Below, piece by piece: positions 47,431 through 57,358 of a stretch of DNA of 64,000 bases. This DNA is from Nitrosomonas sp. Its GTDB lineage: Bacteria > Pseudomonadota > Gammaproteobacteria > Burkholderiales > Nitrosomonadaceae. The notes below the pieces were generated by a model that had not been told where the DNA came from, did not search any database, and worked only from the letters and a program-made list of their open reading frames with translations. How positions within the stretch are numbered: position 1 is the stretch's first letter; every line of letters begins with the position of its first letter. The DNA lies in the NCBI GenBank assembly GCA_021582655.1, contig CP091135.1, positions 1 to 64,000 on the forward strand, given 5' to 3'. A program made the position numbers and the translations under genes.

Positions 47431-50400
47431 TCAATATACGATTTCAACGCCGGTTGCGCCGAATTGTGCATCGAGCGCTTGCAGCAGATCGCCGTGCAGG
47501 TGCACGTGCCAGTCGTCGCCGAGTTCGAGTTCACCACTGGCGGATTGATTTTGGTACAACAGCGTGACCGGGCAAGCCGGACGGCCGGTGGTGGATGCTG
47601 AGCGGGAGAAGGGTGTCAGCAGGGTTTTGAGGTTGCCGGTTAGATCGGGTGATGCAGTGGTGCAGCGGATCGCCAGTTTCCTGGCGAAACGGGTGCGGAT
47701 GCCGGCGAGATCGTACAGTCGTTCCGCACTGATACGCAACTCGCCGTCCTCTTCGCCGTTGAAGCTGCGGATACCGATTTTGGCTTCGACGATCAGCAAC
47801 TGATCTTCTTTGAGCCAGACGCGGTGCTCGTCGAACAGCTCGTTAAAAATCATCACTTCGATGCGCGCCTTGCCGTCATCCAGGTTAATCACCGCCATGC
47901 GGCCGCGGCGCGTCATCTGGACGCGGATGGAATGAACAATGCCGGCGATCAATTGCGGCTCACGTTGCGGATTGAGTTGATTCAGCCGGGTACGGATGAA
48001 GCGCCGCAATTCGGGCGCATAGGTGTTGAACGGGTGGCCGCTGAAGTAATAGCCCAAGCCGGTTTTTTCCTGATGCAGTTTCTCCCGTTCCGACCAAGGC
48101 GGGGTGGCGATTAATGGCGGACTTGCTTGCGCATGATCGTCATCGCCGAACAGGTTTGCCTGGTTAGCCGCTTTGCTGCTTTGCTCGGCGGCTTCCATCG
48201 CGATGCCGACCGATGCCAGCAGGCCGGCGCGATTGGTATCGATGGCATCGAATGCGCCGACACGGATCAACGATTCTATCACCCGGCGGTTGGCGATGCG
48301 CCGGTCGACGCGCCGGCAGAAATCGAACAAGCCGGTGAACAGCCCTGCTTGTTCGCGTGTCGCAACGATGGCGCTGATCGCGGATTCGCCGGTGCCTTTG
48401 ATTGCGCCGAGACCGAAGCGGACGGTTTTGGCGTCGGTTGGTACGAAACGGTAGCCGGAGAGATTGATATCCGGCGGCAGAATGGTCAAGCCGTTGGTGA
48501 GACTGTCTTCGACGAACACGTAAACTTTGTCGGTGTCGTCCATGTCGGCGGATAAGCACGCGGCAATGAATTCGGCAGGGTGATGCGCTTTCAGATACGC
48601 GGTTTGATACGCGATCAACGCATACGCGGCAGCGTGCGATTTGTTGAAACCGTAACCGGCGAATTTTTCCATCAAGCCGAATAATTCGGTGGCCTGATCA
48701 TCGGTCAGGCCGTTAGCGATCGCGCCGGCGACGAAAATACCGCGTTGCTGTGCCATTTCTTCCGGTTTCTTCTTGCCCATGGCGCGACGCAGCAAATCCG
48801 CGCTGCCGAGGCTGTAGCCGCCGATCACTTGCGCGATTTGCATCACTTGTTCCTGGTAAATCATAATGCCGTAGGTGGGGCCGAGAATCGGCTCCAGGCG
48901 CGGATCGAGGTATTCTATTTTCTTGCGGCCGTGCTTGCGGTCGATGAATTCGGGAATCAAATCCATCGGACCGGGGCGATACAGTGCCACCAGCGCGATG
49001 ATGTCCTCGAACCGGTCCGGTTTGGCTTTTTGCAGCAAATCGACCATGCCGCGCGATTCAAACTGGAAAATTCCGACGGCGTTGCCTTTGCGCATCAACG
49101 CATAGGTGGCGTCGTTGTCCAGCGGCAACGTATCGAGCGAAAACGGATGGTCGTCCGTACTCGTATCCGAGTGTAATTGGCGGATATAGTCGACGGCGCG
49201 ATCCAGGATGGTCAGTGTGCGCAGACCTAAAAAATCGAATTTTACCAGGCCGATTTTTTCGACATCGTCTTTATCCAATTGACTGACAACCGAATCCGCC
49301 GATTCAGTGCAATAAATCGGGCAAAAATCGGTAATTTCGCTCGATGCGATCAACACACCGCCTGCGTGCATGCCGATGTTGCGGGTAATGCCTTCCAGGA
49401 TTTCGGCGAGTTCCAGCAAATTGCGTACGTCTTCTTCGTTTTCCGCGCGCTGATTGAGCTGCGGTTCGAGTTGGCGCGCTTTTTTAAGCGTCATACCGAT
49501 TTCAAACGGTACCAGCTTGGCGAGCTGATCGACGAAGTTATACGGCAAGTCCATGACCCGGCCGATATCGCGAATCACCGCTTTCGCGGCCATGGTGCCG
49601 AAGGTGGCGATTTGCGAGACCTTGCCGTTGCCGTAACGCTGCTTAACATAATCGATGACCCGTTCGCGGCGGTCTTGGCAAAAATCGATGTCGAAGTCTG
49701 GCATCGAAATCCGTTCCGGATTCAAGAATCGCTCGAACAGCAAGTCATAGCGGAGCGGATCGAGATCGGTGATGCCGAGCGAGTAGGCGACCAGCGAACC
49801 GGCGCCGGAACCGCGCCCCGGACCGACAGGCACATCGTTGCGCTTGGCCCAGTTGATGAAGTCCGCGACGATGAGAAAATAACCGGCGAATCCCATCTGG
49901 ATGATGGTATTGACCTCGAACTCGAGGCGGGATAAATAACGCGGCATGTTGTGTTGCCGTGTTCCGGTATCGGGATACAAATGCCGCATGCGCTGCTCCA
50001 GGCCGGCAACGGCTTGGTCGCGCAGATATTGCTCCAGGCTTTGATTGCCGGGTGTCGGAAACAACGGCAGCCGGTTGACACCGAGTTCCAATTCCAGATT
50101 GCAGCGCTTGGCGATTGCAACGCTGTTCGTCAAAGCGCCCGGAATGTCGGCGAACAATGCGGTGATCTCCGCTTGGGTTTTGAAGTATTGTTCTTCGGTG
50201 AAATTTTTCGGGCGGCGCTTATCATCCAACGTATAACCTTCAGCGATGCATACGCGCGCTTCGTGGGCGCGGAAGTCGGCGGGATTCAGGAATTGCACCG
50301 CCTGTGTGGCAACCACCGGCAGTTCGAATTGCCGTGCCAGCTGCAGTGTCTGCTGCACCAGCAGTGCATCGTCGGGGTGGCCGTCACGCTGGATTTCGAG

Positions 50401-50913
50401 ATAAAACCGATCCGGAAACAGAGCGGCCCATTGCCGGGTTTGTGCTGCCGCTTGCTGGTTGTTGTGCTGCAGCAGCGATAGGCCGATGTCGCCGTGCCGT
50501 GCGCCGGACAGCGCGATCAACCCTATCGTGCCCGATTGTTCGGGATGCAGCCAAGCCTGTTTGATCTCGGCGCGGCCATGGTGCTGATTTTCGCGGTAAG
50601 CGCGGGATAACAGGCGTGATAGCAGCAAATATCCGGTGTGCGATTGACACAGCAGCAGCAAGCGAATCGGTTTGTTGCGGTCGGATTCGTTGGTGATCCA
50701 CACATCGCAGCCGAGTATCGGCTTGATGCCGTTTTTGCGCGCGTGCTGGTAAAACTTCACCAGCCCGAACAGATTGGCGAGATCGGTCAGCGCCAATGCC
50801 GGCATTCGGTCGGTAACCGCTTTGGCGATCGCGTCCTCGATACGAACAATGCCGTCCTGAATCGAGTATTCGCTGTGCAGGCGGAGATGAATGAAGGCAG
50901 GGCTGGCAGACAT
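47431..50913 (-). CDS. dnaE: DNA polymerase III alpha subunit
   Basis: A 1160-residue replicative polymerase, of the usual DnaE1 length. The N-terminal PHP domain begins FIHLRLHSEYSIQDG. Polymerase motifs include NDVPVGPGRGSGAGSLVAYSLGITDLDP and the catalytic aspartates in MPDFDIDFCQDRR. The thumb/finger region has YRPGPMDLIPEFIDRKHG and GYGFNKSHAAAYALIAYQTAYLKAH. The OB domain and C-terminal region follow. The ATG at 50913 is preceded by a short 58-bp intergenic region shared with divergent trhP. Confidence 0.97.
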   Translation of the reverse strand: MSASPAFIHLRLHSEYSIQDGIVRIEDAIAKAVTDRMPALALTDLANLFGLVKFYQHARKNGIKPILGCDVWITNESDRNKPIRLLLLCQSHTGYLLLSRLLSRAYRENQHHGRAEIKQAWLHPEQSGTIGLIALSGARHGDIGLSLLQHNNQQAAAQTRQWAALFPDRFYLEIQRDGHPDDALLVQQTLQLARQFELPVVATQAVQFLNPADFRAHEARVCIAEGYTLDDKRRPKNFTEEQYFKTQAEITALFADIPGALTNSVAIAKRCNLELELGVNRLPLFPTPGNQSLEQYLRDQAVAGLEQRMRHLYPDTGTRQHNMPRYLSRLEFEVNTIIQMGFAGYFLIVADFINWAKRNDVPVGPGRGSGAGSLVAYSLGITDLDPLRYDLLFERFLNPERISMPDFDIDFCQDRRERVIDYVKQRYGNGKVSQIATFGTMAAKAVIRDIGRVMDLPYNFVDQLAKLVPFEIGMTLKKARQLEPQLNQRAENEEDVRNLLELAEILEGITRNIGMHAGGVLIASSEITDFCPIYCTESADSVVSQLDKDDVEKIGLVKFDFLGLRTLTILDRAVDYIRQLHSDTSTDDHPFSLDTLPLDNDATYALMRKGNAVGIFQFESRGMVDLLQKAKPDRFEDIIALVALYRPGPMDLIPEFIDRKHGRKKIEYLDPRLEPILGPTYGIMIYQEQVMQIAQVIGGYSLGSADLLRRAMGKKKPEEMAQQRGIFVAGAIANGLTDDQATELFGLMEKFAGYGFNKSHAAAYALIAYQTAYLKAHHPAEFIAACLSADMDDTDKVYVFVEDSLTNGLTILPPDINLSGYRFVPTDAKTVRFGLGAIKGTGESAISAIVATREQAGLFTGLFDFCRRVDRRIANRRVIESLIRVGAFDAIDTNRAGLLASVGIAMEAAEQSSKAANQANLFGDDDHAQASPPLIATPPWSEREKLHQEKTGLGYYFSGHPFNTYAPELRRFIRTRLNQLNPQREPQLIAGIVHSIRVQMTRRGRMAVINLDDGKARIEVMIFNELFDEHRVWLKEDQLLIVEAKIGIRSFNGEEDGELRISAERLYDLAGIRTRFARKLAIRCTTASPDLTGNLKTLLTPFSRSASTTGRPACPVTLLYQNQSASGELELGDDWHVHLHGDLLQALDAQFGATGVEIVY

Positions 50914-50971
50914 AATGTTACAATCGACGTGTACAGCAACTCATTGAAATCACCGGACCGTATTCTACCCT

Positions 50972-52339
50972 ATGTTGAAATCACCCGAACTGTTATTACC
51001 CGCCGGATCTCTGGAGAAAATGCGCGTGGCGTATGCCTTCGGCGCCGATGCGGTGTATGCCGGACAGCCGCGTTATTCGTTGCGTGCGCGCAATAACGAA
51101 TTTGCGCTGGAACAAATCAAAGCCGGCATTAGCGAAGCGCACGCGCTCGGTAAGAAATTTCTGGTGGCGAGTAACGCCATGCCGCATAATGCGAAAATAA
51201 AAACCTATCTGGCGGATATGGCACCGATCATCGCCATGAAGCCGGATGCCTTGATTATGGCCGACCCCGGTTTGATCATGATGGTACGGGAAAAATGGCC
51301 GGAGGTGCCGGTTCATTTATCGGTACAGGCCAATACCGTGAATTACATGGGAGTCAAGTTCTGGCAGAAAATCGGCTTGACGCGCGTGATTCTGTCGCGC
51401 GAGCTGTCGCTCGACGAGGTGGCGCAGATTCGCGATTTATGTCCCGACATGGAGCTGGAAGTATTCGTGCACGGTGCGTTGTGCATCGCATATTCCGGGC
51501 GTTGCCTGCTATCCGGTTATTTCAATCATCGCGATCCGAATCAAGGCACATGTACCAATTCGTGCCGTTGGGATTACAAGGTCAAAGCGGCGGTGGAAAA
51601 TGACAGCGGCGATATCCAGCAACCGGAAACTATCGATTTCGACTTCGGACAAGCGATGCAACAATCGGATCAAGCCGGCATGTCTGGCGGCTGCAATCCG
51701 ATACCGCGCCACCCGCTGGCGGATCAAGTGTACTTGATCGAGGAAAAGGAGCGTCCGGGGCAAATGATGCCGATCATGGAAGATGAGCACGGAACTTACA
51801 TCATGAATTCTAAGGATTTGCGGGCGGTGGAGCATGTCGAACGGTTGGTCAAAATCGGCGTCGATTCATTAAAGATCGAAGGCCGTACCAAATCGCCGTA
51901 TTACGTTGCACGCACCGCGCAAGTGTACCGTAAGGCGATCGACGATGCGGTGGCGGACAGGCCGTTCGACCTTGCCTTGCTCGGTGAGCTGGAAGGCTTG
52001 GCGAATCGCGGTTATACCAGCGGTTTTTATCAGCGCCACAGCACGCATGAAACGCAAAATTATCTGCGTGGGCATTCCGAATCGAACCGCAGTCAGTACG
52101 TCGGCGATATTACCGGTTTTGACACCGTCAGCGGTATGGCCGAAGTGCTGGTAAAAAACCGCTTCCAAGTCGGCGATCGCCTTGAAATCATCCATCCGAA
52201 CGGAAATCAGGTCGTCGAGCTGTCGGAAATGCTCGATTCGGCCGGACGGCCGACACAGGTCGCACCCGGCAGCGGACACCGCGTCAAGATTCCATTGAAT
52301 GGGAATCTGAAAAATGCTTTTGTGGCGCGGTTTTTCTGA
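50972..52339 (+). CDS. trhP: tRNA uridine-34 hydroxylase TrhP (U32 peptidase family, YegQ)
   Basis: A 455-residue protein of the U32 family. The signature EVFVHGALCIAYSGRCLLSGYF and the cysteine cluster GTCTNSCRWDY match the YegQ/TrhP branch. In E. coli this branch takes part in prephenate-dependent hydroxylation of tRNA uridine 34. The N-terminus ELLLPAGSLEKMRVAYAFGADAVYAG is typical, and the length matches the family. The ATG at 50972 begins 58 bp from the dnaE start. Older annotation as a protease is probably wrong for this branch. Confidence 0.88.
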   Translation: MLKSPELLLPAGSLEKMRVAYAFGADAVYAGQPRYSLRARNNEFALEQIKAGISEAHALGKKFLVASNAMPHNAKIKTYLADMAPIIAMKPDALIMADPGLIMMVREKWPEVPVHLSVQANTVNYMGVKFWQKIGLTRVILSRELSLDEVAQIRDLCPDMELEVFVHGALCIAYSGRCLLSGYFNHRDPNQGTCTNSCRWDYKVKAAVENDSGDIQQPETIDFDFGQAMQQSDQAGMSGGCNPIPRHPLADQVYLIEEKERPGQMMPIMEDEHGTYIMNSKDLRAVEHVERLVKIGVDSLKIEGRTKSPYYVARTAQVYRKAIDDAVADRPFDLALLGELEGLANRGYTSGFYQRHSTHETQNYLRGHSESNRSQYVGDITGFDTVSGMAEVLVKNRFQVGDRLEIIHPNGNQVVELSEMLDSAGRPTQVAPGSGHRVKIPLNGNLKNAFVARFF

Positions 52340-52405
52340 TGCTGCCCGATATGCGTGCGTGTTTTGATATTGAAGCGTTCGTAACGGCTCATCAACGCAA
52401 TTCGC

Positions 52406-52945
52406 ATGATTATTTATTGCATGCGCCATGCGCGCACCAACTATAACGATCTCGGTTTATGCAACGATGATCCGGGTTGTGATGTCCACTTAACCGGTGC
52501 CGGCATCGCACAGGCGCAATCGGCGGCACGGGCGTTGCGCGATGTGCCGTTTGACCGGGTGTTGGTTTCACCGCTGCCGCGTGCTTTACAAACGGCTGAG
52601 ATCGTCAATCGCTATCACGCTGTGCCGATCGTGGCACATGTCGGTATCGCCGATATCCGCTCCGGCTTCGACGGCCGGCCGGTAACCGAGTATTTTGCAG
52701 CGATCGCCAGGGATCCGGTGCACATGCGCGTCAACGGCGGTGAATCACTGCTGGATCATAAACAGCGTGTGCTGAGTTTTATCGATGGGTTGAGAACGCA
52801 ACCGGATCGGGTTTTGCTGATTGTGGCGCATGAAGAGACCATGCGGGTGTTTGCCGCCTATTTCGAAGGCGGGGTGGACGATTGCCGGTTGCGGGACATG
52901 CATTTCGGTAATTGCGAGTACCGGCGTTATACGTATGCTATTTAA
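52406..52945 (+). CDS. Histidine phosphatase family protein
   Basis: A 179-residue phosphoglycerate-mutase-like phosphatase. The catalytic motif is RHART (RHG variant, His 8). It also has VLVSPLPRALQTAEIV and the second catalytic histidine in IVAHEETMRVFAAYF. No signal peptide. The substrate is unknown; such small members act on sugar phosphates, nucleotides or cobalamin precursors. The downstream hydrolase gene starts inside its last codons, so the two are probably cotranscribed. Confidence 0.85.
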   Translation: MIIYCMRHARTNYNDLGLCNDDPGCDVHLTGAGIAQAQSAARALRDVPFDRVLVSPLPRALQTAEIVNRYHAVPIVAHVGIADIRSGFDGRPVTEYFAAIARDPVHMRVNGGESLLDHKQRVLSFIDGLRTQPDRVLLIVAHEETMRVFAAYFEGGVDDCRLRDMHFGNCEYRRYTYAI

Positions 52946-53756
52946 CGTGCTGTTGACGGTCGCCGTTGCGTATCTGATGTTGATGGCGCTGGTTTATGTC
53001 GGTCAGTCGCGATTGGTGTACTTTCCACAGCAACAGATCGACAATACACCCGCTGCCATCGGACTGCCGTATCGTGATATCGACATCGTTACCGCGGATG
53101 GCGAAAAGCTGCACGGTTGGTGGGTTTCCGCACCGGATGCCAAAGGCGCGGTGCTGCTGCTACACGGCAATGCCGGCAATATTTCCCATCGCATCAATTA
53201 TCTCGCAATGTTCAGGCGGCTTGGTTACAACACGCTGTTACTGGATTACCGGGGCTATGGCCGCAGCAGCGGAACCCCGTCGGAAGCCGGTACTTATCGG
53301 GATGCGCAAGCGGCATGGCGGTATTTGACTGAAGTTGAGTGCATTTTACCGCAGCGCATCGCTATTTTCGGCGAGTCGCTGGGCGGTGCCGTAGCGGCCT
53401 GGCTGGCTGCGCGCGAGCAACCCGGGGTGTTGATTTTGGCGTCCGCATTCACATCGGTGCCGGATTTGGCCGCGGAGATTTATCCGTTTTTGCCGGCTCG
53501 CCGGTTGGCGCGACTTCAATACAACACACTGGAAGCGCTGCAATCGGTCGTTTCCCCGGTATTCATCGCGCACAGCCCGCAGGATGAAATCGTGCCGTTT
53601 GAACACGGGCAACGACTGTTTCAAGCCGCTTCCGCGCCCAAGCAATTTCTGACGCTCGAAGGTGGGCACAACACGGGATTCGTGTTTATGCGACCCGATT
53701 GGACTAAGTCGTTGGGCGTTTTCATGGACGCACAGTTTGCCCCGGGCGGAGAATAA
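52935..53756 (+). CDS. Membrane-anchored alpha/beta hydrolase
   Basis: A 273-residue hydrolase of the YfhR/BEM46 type. One N-terminal membrane helix (LLTVAVAYLMLMALVYVG) is followed by RLVYFPQQ. The catalytic set is visible: oxyanion region LLHGNAGN, nucleophile elbow GESLGGA, Asp in SPQDEIVP and His in GGHNTGF. The start at 52935 overlaps the phosphatase gene by 11 bases. The active site should face the periplasm. The substrate is unknown. Confidence 0.85.
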   Translation: MLFNVLLTVAVAYLMLMALVYVGQSRLVYFPQQQIDNTPAAIGLPYRDIDIVTADGEKLHGWWVSAPDAKGAVLLLHGNAGNISHRINYLAMFRRLGYNTLLLDYRGYGRSSGTPSEAGTYRDAQAAWRYLTEVECILPQRIAIFGESLGGAVAAWLAAREQPGVLILASAFTSVPDLAAEIYPFLPARRLARLQYNTLEALQSVVSPVFIAHSPQDEIVPFEHGQRLFQAASAPKQFLTLEGGHNTGFVFMRPDWTKSLGVFMDAQFAPGGE

Positions 53757-53871
53757 GATGCAGCGACATGATCATGGCGGATTCAAGGCGAATATCAATG
53801 GCGCTTTATTTTTCCCGCCCGGACATATTGAAATTGCCAGGCCTATATAAAGGGGTTATCATTCCGGCGAT

Positions 53872-53891
53872 CCTGCTATTGCAGGCATTTT
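53872..53891 (+). terminator. Weak terminator candidate
   Basis: CCTGC-TATT-GCAGG followed by CATTTT lies 115 bp after the hydrolase stop and 15 bp before the next gene. The stem is short, so termination may be partial. Confidence 0.3.
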
Positions 53892-53905
53892 GAGTTTACT
53901 GATCC

Positions 53906-54274
53906 ATGGTTAAGTTTCCCGTTTATCCGGTCATTTTTTTGCTGGTAGTCAGCATGTTGACGAACGGGCTCACTATGTCTTTTCGCAGCGAGGTGATTGC
54001 GCACGAGTTGGATCATATTCGTTATTCACTTTCCGCCGATCCGGCGAAACACCTGGAGATGCATCGCGACACCGCCGCCTGGGACGGTCTGGAACTCGAT
54101 GCGGCGACGCATTTGTGTTTGCATTCCGCCGGGCAATACCAGCCTTTCTTCTACCATTCCTTGCCGTACATACCGGAGCTGACCGCTGCCGAAGCTTTGG
54201 TATCCGTTATTTCCACGTTCATTCCCGAAATCATTCTGGATTTACCGCTTCGCCCGCCACGGCATCTGGCTTAA
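53906..54274 (+). CDS. Small exported protein at the czc locus
   Basis: A 122-residue product with an N-terminal hydrophobic segment (VYPVIFLLVVSMLTNG) that may act as a signal or anchor. The rest has several histidines: AHELDHIRYSL, HLEMHRD, THLCLHSAGQ and FYHSLPY. A histidine-rich small exported protein beside heavy-metal efflux genes suggests metal sensing or binding, as for CzcI-type proteins. I see no clear family motif. It lies 105 bp before czcC on the same strand. Confidence 0.65.
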   Translation: MVKFPVYPVIFLLVVSMLTNGLTMSFRSEVIAHELDHIRYSLSADPAKHLEMHRDTAAWDGLELDAATHLCLHSAGQYQPFFYHSLPYIPELTAAEALVSVISTFIPEIILDLPLRPPRHLA

Positions 54275-54379
54275 ACCAATTGCGCATCGTCTGGTGATGC
54301 CGGTGTTATATCGCCGCGTCGCCATCCGGTTTGAATAAAAAAACAATGTATTGGGTTTAAGCATTGATGGAGGAATACC

Positions 54380-55828
54380 ATGTGGTACCAATGGTTGGCG
54401 ACCAAGCGCCTGAAGAGATCGGCTCAGGAAACGCTGATGTTCCCTAAATTCCGATGGAGGGCGCTGATTGTCGCGATACTGGCGAATTGGGTATCGCCGG
54501 CTTGGCCGGATATCGGTTTGCGCGGCATTCCCGGTGAATTCGGCGTTGCGCACCGAGTGATGTCCGGTGTTCCGGCCGATACGAAAATCAGCGCTTTGAC
54601 CTTGCGGGACGCTGTCGGTCTGGCGCTGGCGCGCAACCCGGAGTTGGCGGCTTTTGCCGAAGAGGTTCACGCACTGGAAGGGGCGACGCTGCAAGCGGGA
54701 TTGCTGCGTAATCCGGAATTCTCGGTCAATGTGGAGAATATCGGTAACATTCAGAAGCTGCGCGGTGATATCAATGCGCCCGAGTCGATTGTCCAGGAAG
54801 TGGTGCAGCAAGTTACCACGATCCGGATCGGTCAATTGATCGAATTGGGCGGTAAGCGTGCCGCTCGGGTGCATGCGGCGCGGATCGGTGAGGAGCTGGC
54901 GGCCAGCGATTATGATGCCAGACGCATTGAGATCATCGCTCGAGTGGCCAATCTTTTTACCGAGGTATTAGCCGCACAGGAGCGGGTCAGGCTGGCCGGA
55001 GATGCCAGACAACTGGCGCAGCATGTCGTCGGCACCGTGACGCTGCGGGTGCAAGCCGGAAAAGCGGCGCCGATCGAAGAAACACGTGCCGGGATCGGGT
55101 TGTCGACCGCCGACATCGAATTCGAGCAAGCGCGGCGCGATTTGATTTCGGCACGAAAACGGCTTGCATTGATGTGGGACAGCGAGACGCCGCAGTTTGA
55201 TCGTGTTACGGGGATGCTGGAGATTTTCATCGCGCCCCCGGATTATGAAAAGCTGATGGTGCGCGCCATGGAAAATCCCTTGGCGATCCGCGCTGCGAAG
55301 AATATCGAACATCGTAAAGCCTTGCTGGATGTCGAGCAAACCCGCCGTATTCCGAATCTGACTATCAATGCGGGTGTGGTGAACTATGCACTGGTCGGTG
55401 GAAATACCGCGATAGCGAGTGTGATGATTCCATTGCCGTTGTTTGACCGCAATCAAGGCAATCTCAAAGAAGCGCACCATCGGGTCAGTAAAGCCGAAGA
55501 CGAGCAAACCGCGGTAGCGCTGCGGCTGAAAACCGAGTTGGCGCAATCGTATGAGGCGATGTCGGCCTCTTGGAACGAAATCAATATCTTGCGCCATGAG
55601 ATCTTGCCCGGCGCTGAAACGGCATTTAACGTGGTACGCAGAGGTTACGAATTGGGTAAGTTCGGCCTGCTGGAATTGCTCGATGCGCAGCGGGTGTTGT
55701 TTCAGAATCAATTGCTTTATGTGCGCGCATTGACGAACTATCACCGTTTGATCAATGACGTGGAACGCCTGATCGCAGCGCCGATCGACAGTATCGCAGT
55801 CGCCGCTCGCAACCTGGAACATCAATAA
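54380..55828 (+). CDS. czcC: Outer-membrane efflux protein, CzcC-type (TolC family)
   Basis: A 482-residue outer-membrane factor. The signal region lies at residues 25-45. Two helical OEP repeats follow: LTLRDAVGLALARNPELAAFAEEVHALEGATLQAGLLRNPEF, and later YELGKFGLLELLDAQRVLF. It forms the exit duct for the CzcB-CzcA pump. The ATG at 54380 follows GGAGG; a second start at 54437 is possible and would shorten the N-region before the signal. The spacing of 10 bp to czcB shows a common operon. Confidence 0.88.
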   Translation: MWYQWLATKRLKRSAQETLMFPKFRWRALIVAILANWVSPAWPDIGLRGIPGEFGVAHRVMSGVPADTKISALTLRDAVGLALARNPELAAFAEEVHALEGATLQAGLLRNPEFSVNVENIGNIQKLRGDINAPESIVQEVVQQVTTIRIGQLIELGGKRAARVHAARIGEELAASDYDARRIEIIARVANLFTEVLAAQERVRLAGDARQLAQHVVGTVTLRVQAGKAAPIEETRAGIGLSTADIEFEQARRDLISARKRLALMWDSETPQFDRVTGMLEIFIAPPDYEKLMVRAMENPLAIRAAKNIEHRKALLDVEQTRRIPNLTINAGVVNYALVGGNTAIASVMIPLPLFDRNQGNLKEAHHRVSKAEDEQTAVALRLKTELAQSYEAMSASWNEINILRHEILPGAETAFNVVRRGYELGKFGLLELLDAQRVLFQNQLLYVRALTNYHRLINDVERLIAAPIDSIAVAARNLEHQ

Positions 55829-55838
55829 GGATTAAAAA

Positions 55839-57329
55839 ATGAGAAATGTACAATGGATGCCGATCCTGATCGTGATTGCCGTCGGCATTGTATTGGGCGG
55901 ATTGATTCTGACGCTGGATCCTCCAACAACAACCGTGGTTGATACCGACGTCGATCACCATGCGGAGGAAAGCGAATCCGACATCGGGCCAAGGGGTGGG
56001 AAATTGTTTGTCGAGGGTGCATTCGGCGTGGAATTGACGGTCTTTGAAAACGGTGTGCCGCCGCAATTCCGGGTTTACCTCTATGAAAACGGCAAACCGC
56101 TGCCGCCGTCCGCCGCCGAAGTCGTTATCACGCTGACCCGGCTGGGGGCGCCGGTACAAATTTTTTATTTCACGCCTGAAACGGATTACTTGTTGGGTGA
56201 TCAGGTGGTGGAAGAGCCGCATTCATTCGATTTGACGATAGCCGCCGTACACAACGGCCGAACGTTCCGCTGGGGGTATCACCAGGTGGAAGCACGGCTG
56301 AAAATGACCGATGCCATGCTGAAAACCATTGATGTCGAGATACGGACAGCCGGACCGGCAACCATCCAGTCGACGCTCAAACTGCCGGGGGAAATCGTGT
56401 TTAACCCCGATAGGATCGTGCAAGTGGTTCCGCGGTTGCCCGGCGTGGTTGCCGCGGTAAATTACGAACCGGGGCAGGCGGTGCAAAAGGGCGAAGTGAT
56501 GGCGGTCATCGAAAGTCAGATGCTGGCCGATTTGCACAGCCAGTACATGGCGGCGCAGCGACGCTTGACATTGGCGCGAACCGTTTATCAGCGGGAAAAG
56601 CAATTATGGGAAGAAAAGATATCCGCGAAGCAGGATTATCTGGCTGCGGAGCTGGTGCTGAGTGAAGCTAAGATCGCATCCGATCTGGCTGCCGAAAAAT
56701 TGCGCGCCCTCGGTGTGCAGCCCAAATCAGGGCTACCGGTAAAAGATCTGACGCGTTATGAAATTCTTGCGCCGATCTCCGGGCTCATTACCGCTAGAGC
56801 GATCGCGTTAGGTGCGGTGCTCAAAGAAGATGCGGCGGTTTTCACTGTGGCTGACATGTCTACGGTTTGGACCGCGGTGACGGTTTATCCGAAAGACCTG
56901 GGCATTGTCAGAGTCGGACAGAAAACGCAGGTCAAGGCGGCTGCGTTTGACGCTGAAGGCGAGGGTATTGTCACGTACATCACCACATTGATCGGCGGCC
57001 AGACGCGTACCGCCACTGCACGGGTGATTCTGGATAATCGGGACGGACGCTGGCATCCCGGCATGTTTGTCACCGTCGAATTGGTATCCGATGAAATCGA
57101 CGTGCCGGTCGCGGTATCGGCGCATGCCATTCAAACGTTTCGCGATTGGAGCGTGGTGTTCGGCCGTTACGGCGATTATTTCGAGGCGCGTCCGTTGGTA
57201 TTGGGACGAAGCGATGGCAACATGGTGGAAGTGCTGCAAGGATTGCGTGCCGGCGAACGGTATGCGGCACATAATAGCTTTGCGATCAAGGCCGATATGG
57301 AAAAAGCGGGGGTGACTCATGACCATTGA
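55839..57329 (+). CDS. czcB: Periplasmic adaptor subunit, CzcB-type (RND membrane fusion protein)
   Basis: A 496-residue adaptor with an N-terminal anchor (ILIVIAVGIVLGGLIL). A lipoyl/hairpin region (VVPRLPGVVAAVNYEPGQAVQKGEVMAVIESQML, about 190-225) and a helical hairpin come next. A beta-barrel domain follows (IRVGQKTQVKAAAFD-like region). The stretch DHHAEESESDIGPRGGKLF near residue 35 and the long domain before the lipoyl region are typical of the heavy-metal subgroup. It links CzcA to CzcC. AGGATTAAAA precedes the ATG. Confidence 0.88.
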   Translation: MRNVQWMPILIVIAVGIVLGGLILTLDPPTTTVVDTDVDHHAEESESDIGPRGGKLFVEGAFGVELTVFENGVPPQFRVYLYENGKPLPPSAAEVVITLTRLGAPVQIFYFTPETDYLLGDQVVEEPHSFDLTIAAVHNGRTFRWGYHQVEARLKMTDAMLKTIDVEIRTAGPATIQSTLKLPGEIVFNPDRIVQVVPRLPGVVAAVNYEPGQAVQKGEVMAVIESQMLADLHSQYMAAQRRLTLARTVYQREKQLWEEKISAKQDYLAAELVLSEAKIASDLAAEKLRALGVQPKSGLPVKDLTRYEILAPISGLITARAIALGAVLKEDAAVFTVADMSTVWTAVTVYPKDLGIVRVGQKTQVKAAAFDAEGEGIVTYITTLIGGQTRTATARVILDNRDGRWHPGMFVTVELVSDEIDVPVAVSAHAIQTFRDWSVVFGRYGDYFEARPLVLGRSDGNMVEVLQGLRAGERYAAHNSFAIKADMEKAGVTHDH

Positions 57330-57358
57330 GGCGGCTGCGGAGTGCAAGGGAGAGAACC

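Noticed and set aside
48127..49935. Long plus-strand frames (up to 218 codons) inside dnaE
   Set aside because: They are antisense shadows of a clearly conserved gene; codon bias of dnaE on the other strand explains them.
54413..54450. AGGAAACGCTGATGTTCCC near the czcC start, resembling the repeat ends
   Set aside because: Only a short stretch matches, the interior blocks are absent, and it is coding sequence of czcC.
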